A program made the translations under genes and the position numbers. From assembly GCF_037126465.1 (NCBI RefSeq), contig NC_088206.1, forward strand, positions 13,677,187 to 13,741,186: a DNA stretch of 64,000 nt. The letters run 5' to 3'. Shown one piece after another: positions 26,801 through 38,800 of the stretch. Each line of letters starts with the position of its first letter. Within the stretch, counting starts at the first letter, position 1. Below the pieces are notes generated by a model, which had not been told where the DNA came from, made no database searches, and was given only the letters and a program-made list of their open reading frames with translations. The stretch is from Ornithodoros turicata (Eukaryota > Arthropoda > Arachnida > Ixodida > Argasidae).

Positions 26801-29800
26801 GGGGGAAAAATTGACATGAAAATTCAACTGTCCAGTCCCGTGGAATATGTTCGCGTACATGTCCGCCCATGGCCGGCGTTATCAAGCCCGTGCCCGGCCC
26901 AGGCCCGCATAAAAAACGAAAAACACGGCTTGGCCCGCGGGCCTGGCCGGGCTCGGGCTTTCGGGTAAGCTGGGGCCCGTGCAATGCTCTAATATGGATG
27001 CGCAGCTCCCTGTGCAGCTAGGAGCTGCGTACACTGTAAACTTTTTCACACCTTAAAGGTGTGCGCCATGCACATTAAACCTGGTTGCCTAACATTGTAC
27101 CTCTAGGTTGATATTTTACAAAATTTAAAAAGCGCATTACAAAAGATCAGGTGTCAGTCCAATTCTTGCTCTCATTATGTCTTGGATATAGTAGATACGT
27201 GCTAATGCATATATGAATCGCTAGCGATAATCGAGCACGTGCAAGTGTCTACAATACTGTTCAACAATGTTGAGACTTGAAAGACTGAATTTTTGGAGGA
27301 CAGACAGCATGCGAGTAAAGAAAATTAGTGCTAAACCGTACTCCATTATGATGTTACCAAAATTACACCAAAAAGGGTGTGCGCAACGCACATTATTACA
27401 CCTTTAAAGGTGTGAAAGCGTTTACTGTGTATAGCGTTATTCGATTCAGGAAACTGAAACGCAAAGAAAAGTGCGGCTATTGCACACGAATACTTTTTCA
27501 GTTTGACTACGGATTTCACAAGGTGCATGATCACAGGATTGTTTGCCCCTGGATATTTTGAATTAGCCCACTTGAGCCCTTTTCCACCTGGTGATAATGA
27601 CGATTTTGCGCCCCTCCCCTAGGAATATCAGGGGGGACAATGTACCCTTGCCCCCCCGTTCCGCCTCCCCTGGCGCCATCTAATGAAGACAAATATAACC
27701 CTGTCCGGCGCCTCAAGTTCATGCGCATGCGCATAAGCCATTGTGAAATTGTCCAATAAAAACACACACACATAGTCGTTTCGACATTCGATTCGGAGTT
27801 CAACCTCAATATGTGATACGATACGTCGGTTTGTCTCTGCGCAAAGGAGAAGATAAAGCTTGAAGAAATCACGTGACCAATTATCTGTGCACTTACAAGG
27901 CAGTAGTAAGGGAATATTCTGAGAAAGGGACCAATGAGGTCGCTCCACGGGTAATGTGGGAGAGAGGAAAACTGTGGAGATGGGGAGACAGCTGACCTAC
28001 TTGCGCGGCGTATCATTCGAATTGGTTTTCGAAAAATCCGAATATTCGCCCAGCCCTATTTGTAACACTTTGAAGACACAAATGGTACCCGAAGGCCCTG
28101 TTGTCCTGTTGACGCGAGTACGTTGGCTATATATTTCTCAGAAATCGCATCAATCAAAACAGTGAAAGCCAAACAGTTGCAGAGTCACCTCTGATCTAGT
28201 TGCACGGAGAGGGTCCTCGTTTTATGCCCTTTCGTTCACACTATTTCATTAGAGCTGACATTTTGCTTGACAGCTGACCTTTTTGCTTATTTTCTCTGCA
28301 GCTGGTTGGGTAATATACAGTGGGGAAAGTCTTTTACTGCGAGCGGGAACAATCGTCCCTAGAAACGCAGCCAGCTGCAGAGAAAACAAGCAAAAAGGTC
28401 AGCAACAGCGACTAGAGTCACTAAATAGGGGTACAGAGTATCGCTTCACTTTTCCCCGCAGGAGCTGCCGTTCGGTGTCCGCGATTGGGCCGATCGTGTC
28501 ACGTGGTTTCTCCTTCCAAAAACTCGACGTCCATGTTGTATCACCTCCGTCTAAAACCGGTTTCCTGGGTTACGGACTAGCTCGACTGCCCGTTCTTCTC
28601 CACCGGAGAAGGGCGAGATTGGCGTCCCATTGCTAGGCGACGCAGCCGAGCCTGACTCAAGATGGCGGACTCGCTCGCCGGCATGGCTCAGTGTCGCTAC
28701 TCTGCCCCCTATTTAGTGACTCTAGCAGCGACGTCCTAGGATTCACATACCGGTGCTGTAAGAAACAGAGAGGAAAGAAGGGCAATAAAAAGAGAACCCT
28801 CTGTGCAACCAGATCAGAGGTCCCTAACCCCCGGCACTCAAAATTTTCTCCAGCTCTCCAGCTCCAATGTTTGTAAATAAACAGATTTCTCTCTCTCTCT
28901 CTCTCTGACATGAATATGCTCGGCACTAGCAAGCTCGTAAGATGAAAATTTACCTAGGTGATCGATTAAACTTTGATATTCATATTGTCCATAATGTTGC
29001 TCTGATTCAGCGATTGTTTATTCATCTTTATTTATGACTACAATAAACGTTATCAGTTGCTCTCAATTACTGTCATTGGAGGTATAGGTTCCCCCGTTAA
29101 CGCAGCGGGTACGTGCATGTGCCACCGCGTATTAAGTATATTCGGAATAGAGTCAGCGAAAAAAGAAACCTTTTCGCTGTCTTACGCGCCCTGTCCATAG
29201 CGTTCCGCTAGCTACGCCGTTTCAGTGTGTGCATTTATTAACAAGATTTTACGATGACGCTCATGAAATATTCCACAAACAAACATCAAATGGTGTTCCA
29301 AAGCACACATTATGTACCCCTTCCAGGTATGGCATCCTCCGACGAATGGAAGTGGATATACCTGCATAAGTATGCAAACTTGACGAACTACCGTTCCAGA
29401 ATGGGTACTCGGACGCGTCTGGCTCCCAAGGAAGGCACTTCAGGTATGTCCATGTCAGTTCTGTTTGTCTCTATATTGTGACGTTTCGTTTTCCTTTTAA
29501 GCTACATCCGAGAGCCTCATAGAAAGATTGCGATGCGCCAATCAGTCGTTCGTGGCGTACCCAAAAGCGTGGCTTCCGAAAAGGTACCACTACTCGGATC
29601 ACCGCCGCATCGACCCCATAGTCATCGATCTTGCAGAAGGATACATTACTGTAGAGTGAGTATAAACGTATTGCGCATGTTAGTGTACCGACGAGACTCT
29701 GCAAGAGTGACGCATCTTTGTTTTAAATTCTTGGCCGTGCGCAAGTAGCATGTCAATCATTGCTCCTTCTCTGGCCAAAAACTGAAAGACGGAGGACGTC

Positions 29801-32800
29801 TCCGACAGGAGAGGACAGATGACGTTCTCCAGAAAAAACTAGTGACACTGCAAGCATTGAATGTCAGCGTGGCAACCTGACTGCTGTATCTCATGCAGTT
29901 ACGTCGGTCTTGAGGTAACGGGCCACAACTAGGTGTCAACTTCCCCATCATCATCATCATCATCTTTGTTGTTGATACGCTATGTAGGAGGTCTCTTCAG
30001 CCTGTTTCGCGGTGTCTCGCGTTCAAGTCTTTACATTCAAGCTTTTGAGATTTTGTACTCTTTTGAAAGACCACATTCCTATGGCCTATAGACCTCTACC
30101 TGAGAAACGTCATCATGACGTTGGTAGACAGACTGAAACCGAAACAAATCGGAAGTGGAGGGCTGGGTTCCACGAATGGGCACTTCTTCGCTGCCTCCTA
30201 TTGGAAGAAAAGTAGGACCCAAGGTCGCGTCCCTTTCAGGGACCATCATAATCCCCTCAAGACCGTCGCTTTCTGGCGAAGACCTTATTCGCCCCTAGCT
30301 TCCAGCGTGGTTCAACTCTACCAAATTGGTGGCGCTGTCGAACACTATGACGTCATTTGTTTACAAACAGGGAGAGGTCTATTGCGTCGGAAGTGTCCTG
30401 CAAAAGTGCAAGTGCAACGGCATGCGATCAGGTAGCCTGCGATGGCGTTGGTGACCTCTTCGGACGGCACTGACTAAATCTGCCGTCGCCGCGCCGAATT
30501 CTCTCGAATTTTTCAATTTTGGAAGAAACAGTTTTGGAGGTGCTCTTTTTGTTGCCGTCTAATGAGCTAGGGCCCGGAAGTTGCGGTGCTAAAAAGCGTG
30601 GAAATATGCAGACATTCAGGCCCTCAAAAACACCAGAATATAGGCGATCAAATGCAAAAATATGCGCGTTAATCTGGCGCGCTCTTTGACTTCGTTGGCA
30701 TTTCAGAATGCTCCATCCAGGTACCGGTACCGTACAAGCTTTGACTTCTAGTACACGAATGCTGAGGCAACCTATGATCCACGCTATATTGAACAATACT
30801 TTTAGTTTTCCGCCCTCGATGGTCTTGAAAGGCCAAGAGAGGCAAAATATTTTGCTCAAATATACATGAACCCATTCTAGAAAACCGAGGTACTAAAGGA
30901 AACCAAACTGAAGAAAGGAGCAAAGGGCACAAGCACGCAGAAAGGAAAAAGCAAAATACAGCACTCGGCACGAGCCTGAAAGGCCCACTCGCACTTGCAC
31001 GTCAAAAAAGAAAGAAAGAAAGAAAGAAAGGCTGGTATGCCATCTATAAAAAAATTTAAAAATGACCACAACTTAACAGAGTCGGTAAAGAGACGGGCAA
31101 CCCCGAAAATGTCGCATTTACACGCTTTTAGGCGGTTTTAGGCATTTTTGGGCAAATGGGTGAAGTTCCGGGCCCTATACTAATGACAATCGGAAACCCA
31201 TTCTATGGCTCCTCGTTTAGTGCCCTCCTGTGGCACTTCGAGGAACAACACTTTTGTTTCTATAGTATATGCCACCGGTGCTTTTAGTTTACTCTGTTTG
31301 TTTTGCTTGTGTATATAGGGAAAACAAAACGGTGAAAGAGGCAAGCGGCCTGCACGGTTACGACATTATGCTTCCCTTGATGCAGGTAAGGGACTCCGAA
31401 GTAAACCACGTATTCCATTATTAACCCGCTCGTTCGTCCTTCACCCGTAGGGATTTTTCCTGGCGTACGGAAAGAATTTCAAGCAGAACGTTTCAGTCCG
31501 GCCATTCAGGAACGTTGAGGTGTATGGTTTGATGGCAGGCAAGTCTTCTTGCAGTGGGATTCTTAGCTTCGTAATGCGTGTTTTGAAAAATGTGCGCTTT
31601 CTGGTGAAGAAATCCTAAATATTACCGCGAGACCCAACAACGGCACTCCCGGGGCGCTCCACTACATTCTGGAGAGTCCGGCCTCCGAACCACCCAAGCC
31701 TGATCCTGTAGTGCCGTTGCGGCAATGCGAGGCACCAAAGAACCGTGCGGATGAAACTGAGGAGGATGGATGTACCAAGAAAAGTAAGAGCGTAAAGGTA
31801 ATGTAGTGCGGCTAGGTCCAAGTGAACAATCGCTAAATGACCATTACATCCCACCCTATTGCCAGTCGCTTATAGCTGCGTCATAGCTTCCATGGAACAT
31901 TCAAGAAATTTCGTGCAGTTCCACCGAGTCTTGCGCGCATCACAGCACCGTAAAGCATGAGAGGCACTTGAGCCCCATCGCCGCCTGCAAAGCCCACACT
32001 GCCCCCTATTGTCTTGTGGTCTCCCCTCGGAGTCGATTTTGCTTTTTCTCCCTCGTACGCCAACAGGAGACCGCTCCGGCAAGACTTTGAGATTGCAGAC
32101 AGGTGTGCCGAGAGCAGTAGAGAACACGGAAAGCGAAAGTAACCAACTCATCCACGAAGCAGCAATCGCTATTTTGTGTATAAAGCTACTTTCTGTTTTG
32201 GGCCATCCAACACAGCTCTCTCCGTGATACCCCTCTTCGACCCCGTGATCGACGGAGTGCTTCTTAACGAGCCATCTTCAGCGAAAATAAATTTGCATGA
32301 GGCTCTGATAGACTGCTAGGTGAATAAAGCAGTTGTCGAGCAGTGATAAGGGCCGCATTCGGTCCTCGACTCGGCCCTCGACCTACTCCTCGACTTGAGG
32401 AAATCCTTTGCGCTTTGCTCGGGCACTACACTGTAGTGCTGGCGTGTCCTTGAAGCACAATGGCTCCTGGAGTTCAGGGTCGCATCTTTCTTCCGTTCAT
32501 TGGAGTCGAGGTGGAGTGTAGAGTCAAGGATCGTTTTAGAATACGGCCGTGGGTTCCATTTCGTTTCTCCTTTTAGAGAACGTAGTTGTTATTTTCCCTT
32601 TTGTGTGAGTTTGCGAAAGTCTTTCCACACAAAAAAGTAATGTATACAATTATGGATGTGCAAGCACTTGTTTCATTAACGCGTAATTAATTCACACGGT
32701 ATTTACCACACTAAGAAGGAGCTACGGAAGGAAACCAGCAAGAAAGGAAAGAAGAACAGAAGTAAAAATAAGCATACGCCATGGGGAGAACCACAAGTGA

Positions 32801-35800
32801 CAGTCGACGACGGCGTCTCGCCAGGTCCATGCACTCTCGTCAATGAAGATTACATCAGTGCATTCGACTGTACTTTGAAGCTGCCTGTCTGGAATGCCTT
32901 TACACTCGACAGCACGGTACAGGTGCGTCACGCTTTTAATTACCTTCTTTTTCTATTTATATATTAATTAATAGTGCGCCGTTTTATTGGCCGGTAGTAC
33001 TGACATATGGTATTGACCTAAAGTATTATGGATATGCTTTCAGGGCCCTACAAAAGCACGGGAAGAAATCACGTGGCATAGAGATCCCCGAGTGAACGAT
33101 ACGACGTGCAATGAGTATGGTAAAATTGCGTGCTTACCATCGCCACTATACCAGGTGCCCCTCTTTCCACCAGGCAAGTCGGCAGGCGAAGTTTACGGAT
33201 ACTATAGTGACGAAGGAACTGTAGTTTTAGCTCTAACACTATGATCTAAGAAACTATATGACACTGCATATTTGGAGAACGCAACACAACAAGACACAAG
33301 GATCGAGTATACGGAGCCTATACACTCTGCTCGTGTATAGTCCGTCCATGTGTCTTGTTGCGTTCTTCCAATTTGCACAGGGGCCAAAAAGATTTCTCTG
33401 CAGAACTTGGAGATACAGCGCAACGACGACGTTAATCTAGCCGTCTGGGGAAATGGAGACCTCATAACGAAGACGTTAACGCTAACGCACCATGTGTCGC
33501 ATTTTCACTCCGCTATGGTTGTCAAATGTTTTTAGTCCCTACAAAATTTATACCTGTATACCAGTGACGTAGCCATTGGGGGTGTCGGGGGGGGGGGGGG
33601 GGGTTCAAACCCTCGAAATCATACCTTTGGTTGTGTATTTCACACAGGGAAAACGGAAGTGAAATCCTCGTCGTCCACGTAAAGTTCCCCTGGAACCCTG
33701 CCCGAAATATTTATTTAGAAATACTACTGGCCGCCCGTTGGAGGCCCAAGTAGGAGGTACAAAATATAGAGAAATTACAAACAGCAGCATTATACAAAGG
33801 TAAAACTTCAACACGCATCTCGTGCATACATATTTGGATACATCTTCAAGTACGAGTATAACATACATTTCATGTATTACCACGTAAGAGAACGTTAGTG
33901 ACGTTGTTAACGAAGCAATTGCAGGTGGGAGATAGCACAACGCCTTCTGGTAGGCTATTCCACTCTCGGACAGTGCGAAAGAAAATATTTGTAACAATCA
34001 TTTTTGGCTGGAACACATCTAAACTGGCGATTATGCGTAAATCGAGTACATCTCACAGTAATTGGTGCGACGTAGTCTTCGGGCATTATCTTAAAGTTTC
34101 CACTGACCAGAAGGTAGAAAAATTTTAAACGATTTATGTTGGGGGGGGGTCTAGTTTTCAGTGCACTTATAGCCCTGATCTAGTGTACAGTGTATCTGTA
34201 TAGGGATCATCCCTTCTGTGCTTATTAAAAATAAAACGTAGTGCTCTCTTTTGTAATTTCTCATCCTATCTATGTTGATCTGTGCGTGCAGCAGTGACAT
34301 TACCCTATAGATCCCCATTAATGCTGTGAAATGGAATAGCAGTAATGCACACTAGAGGAGTTGATAAAATGCCCTATGGGGATGTAACTGTCATGCCATG
34401 CAGAGCTTCTGGCTTACGTTTCGGCAATGTTCGCGAACTGATTTCTGCAAATTTCCCTCATTGCATCTGTGTTCATTTACAAATTAAACTGATATCAGGC
34501 CAAAGGACTAATTAATTGCCCTTAATGGAATATGCTGCCTACAGGGACTGTTTTCTTTCGACATCAGCTGAAAGGGTGCCAACTACCCATTTTGCTCTGC
34601 AGGTTATCTCACGTAATCTCTGTAGCAGATATTATTGCCCATTGCGAGATGACAAACTTCAGAATGAGGCACAAATACCCGTCCAGCTTCTGGCTTACAT
34701 TTCGGCAAGGTTTGCAGACTGGTTTCTGCAAATTCCCTCATTACATCTGTGTTCATTTACGAATTAAACTGATATCAGGCCAAATGACTAATTAATTGCT
34801 GATATCAGGCTCCACTCTTACCCCAGACAGGGCTTGCTGCCCCTAAAAAAAAAAAATCCTTGCGGAGCCCCTGGTAAACTTGAAGCAAAGTGTCTCCGCA
34901 GTCACAGGGAGTGTTAAGCATTGTCTGGACGGAGTAAGCAGTTTAGAGTTGGAGTACAGGGGAGTGGAAATATAGTGCATGGGAGTGACTTCCAAGTGGG
35001 GAGGGTAGCAGTAACAAAATGGAGTAGCCAACTTATAGGGTGAGTAAGAATTCTAGCCGAAGGAGTAAGTTTTAAATGCGGGGAGTAACACAGCAAAATG
35101 GAGTTAGAGGAGGGAGTAAGCATTCTGGGCGACGGAGTAAATTTCGAATGTGGGGAGTAACAAAAATTAAATGAAGTAACTTATAGGGAAGGGGGAGTAA
35201 AACTGAGCAGTTACTCCCCCGTTACTCCCTTTTTTTTAGAGTGTGGGGATCCCAAATAACGTCAGCATAATCAAAGCAAAGGGCGTATATAAGTCCTGTA
35301 GGCTGTTGATTTTGTTTTGTGTTGTTGTTGCTTGTATAGGCTGTTAATATTCTTCTGGTTACATCATTGATGTATTTCACCAACGCGCTCTTCTTGTCGC
35401 TAACTGTGACACTCACAACCAAAAGCACTCGATTAATTGTGTCGTTGCTTCTCCTTGTTCATAGAGTTATCGTCATCCGGACACGAGGAGGAAGCGTCTC
35501 TGAATCCCAATTCTTTGCCCATTTACTTTAACCATTCCTTTGCCGTAATGCAATACATGCGCAAACAAATCTCCTTGTGGAAGAAGAAGTACGGTTCGAT
35601 TAATGTCGTCGTTGGACCTGCCTTCGACGTGCATGGGACTGGTAAGAGGCCATCGCAGAAGGACATCTTGTAAGTATCTCTTCAGCCTTGTGGTAACATA
35701 CAGGGTGTCCCAGAAAACGTGTCATTGAATTATGATAAAAAAACTACGTTACCTAGAATCATGCGGTCAACAGCATTTGTTCTTATTAGGTTTTTGCCAC

Positions 35801-38800
35801 CTCCTAATGTGAATGTCATGTACTCCAAGTTTAATTATGTAAATATTTGCGAACTGAACTCGGAAATTTGCCAAGTAAATGTCACTTTTTTACCCCACCA
35901 ATATGAAGAGCGTGCCGAATTCACTCAAATCCATGATAATTCACAGTGATATTCACGAGCTATCCCATCAGAAAAAATAGCCGAATATGCTTTTCGGGGC
36001 ACCGGACCATAGTGCGCGGTGACGTTTTGAGCGCAATCGCTCTCAGTGCAACGAAAGGAGGTTCCGAAGCCAGCCCAGAGAGTGATAGTAGAAAAAGTAA
36101 CTGTTCCTAAAATTGGGAGAGGGAAAGCATTATCCCAGCGAAAGTCGAACGTGATAAGCCGTGGCTGTTTTATCTCTTTCCGCGACATCGGGGAGGGCTG
36201 GGTTTCCAACCTCCTTTCGTCCGACTGACAAAGATTGCGCTGAAAAATTCATCGTGCGCTATTCTGTGCGACCTCCGTAGGGCATGATGTTCGGCTATTT
36301 TTTCCGTTGGGATAGCTCCTGAATATCCCTGTCAATTATCATTAATTTCACTAAATTAGACACGCTCTTCACATTGGTGGGGTAAAAAAGTGACCTTTAC
36401 TAGGCAAATTTCCGACTTACGCTCGCAAAAATTTACATAATTAAACTTACGTTACAGGACATTCACATGAGGAGGTGGCAAAAACCCAGTAAGAACAAAT
36501 GCCATTGACCGCATGACTCTAGGTGGTGTAGTTTTTTTTATTATAATTCAATAACACGTTTTCTGGGACACCCTGTATGTACATTAATAGGACACATGGA
36601 AGACAGGGCACTCCTGTGTCAGCGCTGGGGGTGACATGCATTTACATTGTGATGTTTTCAGTGTAACCCAGCTCGCACATAGTCATTACAGGTTTTATGG
36701 GGTACCAGGGGATTGAATCACGTGAGACTGACCAGAATTTGCCCAATTCGTCGTTTGTTTTCCTTTCGGAAAAATCGTTGAATTGTTCTATTCCCGATAG
36801 GTACCAGCTCGCCTGCACCCTTGCACTTCTCCCGACAGGGCCTACTCAAAAGTGCTGGTGTATCAGAGCGCAGCCGTTAATTAACCTTTATAATTTATCT
36901 TTATAATACGTGAAAATAGGTTGACCGCGGAATTGCAAAGTTGTTGGCATCACCCCTGAGGAGTCTCGTCCGCAGGCGTTTTTCTGTGCTCTAGTACAAA
37001 GTATGCGAAAATGCACAACTTTCGAGGCGTTGCGCGAAACTGGCGGCCGATTTCTTTTTGTATCCCCCTCTCGATATCGCCATCTCTCAAATGACATTCC
37101 TCAAAGCATGAAGCACCCCCACTTCCTAGTGTCCCAGTCGGTACCTCTATTTTTTGTTTTGTTAGAGCCTGTAAGGACGTACCACACTTATCGATCTGCG
37201 GAATCAGTGATTTTATTTCTGTTATATCTGCGTTGTTCTTGCCCAAGCAGCACAATGTACTGAAAGTCGAGTGCAATAGGGGTGGATGGGTAGGTGGAAG
37301 ATCTTGAACAGACTCTTGAAACTAAGAGACGTTGATAAGACACATACCGTCCACCCCTATTATAATAATTGGGTGTTTACGTCGCGAGACAACTGAGATC
37401 ATGAGCGACGCCACAGCGGTCGGTCTGTGGATTGCTTTTGCCCACCTGAGGGTTCTTTAACGTGCGATGAAAGCTCATCACACGGCACCCCGTATTTAAC
37501 GTCCCTCGCGGAAGACGGCGTGTCTAAGCAACTTGTACCCTGCCACCAAGTTGCTGGCGTCCTCGGCCGGGTTCGAACCCCCGATCTCGGGATCAGAAGG
37601 CGAACACGCTACCGACTGAGCCACCGAGGCCCGGTCCACCCCTATTGCACTCGACTTTCAGTACATTGTGCTGCTTGGGTGGTAGCTCTGGAAACTTTGC
37701 AATCGGTTTTTGGGCGGCGTTTTAGCGATAACGTAGGTTGGAAAATGGTATAACTATTTCCCTTCACACCCATTCCAGGCGACCGAGTCGGGTGCTCCAT
37801 GTTTTGAGGAACAGTTTGACGTCATTTGAGAGACGGCCACACCGAGAGGTGGACATGAAAAGACGGCCGCAAAACCCGCGAAACGCTCGAAACATTTTTT
37901 TTTTTTTTTTTACTAGAGCAGAGAAAAGTGCTGCGGTTTTATTTCTAGCGGACGAGACTCCTCAGGATTGAGGCCTACAACTTTGCAATTCCGTGGTCAA
38001 CCTATTTTCACGAAATATAAATACTGATCATGAAAGTTAATTAACGGCTGCACTAATTATACTGATACACTACCACCTTTGAGTAGGTGCCATCGGGAAC
38101 AGATATATTCAACGACTTTTCCGAAAGAAAAACAATCCACGAATTTAAGAGAATTCTGGTCAGTCTTACGTGACGCACCCTGTATAAAGTGTCGTGTGTG
38201 TCACAGATTCCCGGCGCACGTCAAAAGAACCCCAGGTGGCCGAAATTATCCGCAGTCCTACCCTGCGGCACGAGCAACCATGCCTGCTGTCCTCTCTCCA
38301 TCTGTCCACATCTGTATGCCGCTCATAGCCACAGTTGCTTCGCGGCGCTAACACGCAATAAAAAAAAACGAGCAACCATGTCGCCACACTATAGGCAGAC
38401 ACACTTGTAACTCTACTTCGATTTTACTTTTCCAGTTTCCTTAGCCGTTATCACTAAATGTGTCCTTCCTTTTTCTTTCTTTCTTTCTTTCTTTCTTTCA
38501 TTCTTTTCATTTAGGGCATCAAAGAACGGTACAACAGTTCCGTTTCCCACTCACGTGTTCCTCGTTGTCACACGATGCTTAAAAGGACCCAAAAAGCCTA
38601 TTGAGAAGTGTCAACACACAGACCTTGATGTCGCGGCATTCCTAATTCCAAACCTTGCCAAGCCTTATAGCTGCATAGTAAGTTCATCGATGCCTCTGTT
38701 TCCGCGGAAGTTTCAAAGGATTTATGGAATTAAAAGCACTATATCCCACTTGCATCTGCAGGACGACGTGGAGCGCTACGTCACCAAGCACATGGCCACT

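Larger units (their letters stand above)
25759..27672. mobile_element. hAT-like element with perfect 8-bp duplication, host of two nested MITEs
   Basis: Ends CAGAGGCGGCGGAACG and CGTTCCGCCTCCCCTG, flanked by GCGCCATC on both sides (25751-25758, 27673-27680). C- and G-rich subterminal runs. Contains two later insertions, 26196-26991 and 27032-27429. No intact transposase. A short minus-strand frame (MSDKKKAQAFWLRKQ, about 26025) might be a transposase start, but this is unproven. Confidence 0.85.
36705..38182. mobile_element. Foldback MITE, outer shell of a three-level nest
   Basis: The arms pair across 36705-37200 and 37770-38182 (for example gaggagtctcgtccgc against gcggacgagactcctc, and cgtgagactgaccagaatt against aattctggtcagtcttacg). 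TA flanks at 36703-36704 and 38183-38184. It holds the MITE 37242-37680 in its loop. Confidence 0.8.

Noticed and set aside
31003..31029. (GAAA)n as a structured or regulatory element
   Set aside because: Ordinary microsatellite inside a MITE.
31782..31790. Alternative donor aaaa|gtaaga in ENPP gene 1 exon 12
   Set aside because: It ends in phase 1 while exon 13 starts in phase 0, and gene 2 has phase 0 here.
31870..32151. Minus-strand protein with several Cys (CGLCRRRWGSSASHALRCC)
   Set aside because: Possibly a LINE knuckle relic, but there is no further similarity on either side.
33156..33160. GT donor accag|gtgccc in ENPP gene 1 exon 14
   Set aside because: Wrong phase for exon 15, and it drops the conserved PLFPP kept by gene 2.
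37566..37633. Functional tRNA gene on minus strand
   Set aside because: It is the head of a SINE with a target duplication around the whole 272-bp unit.
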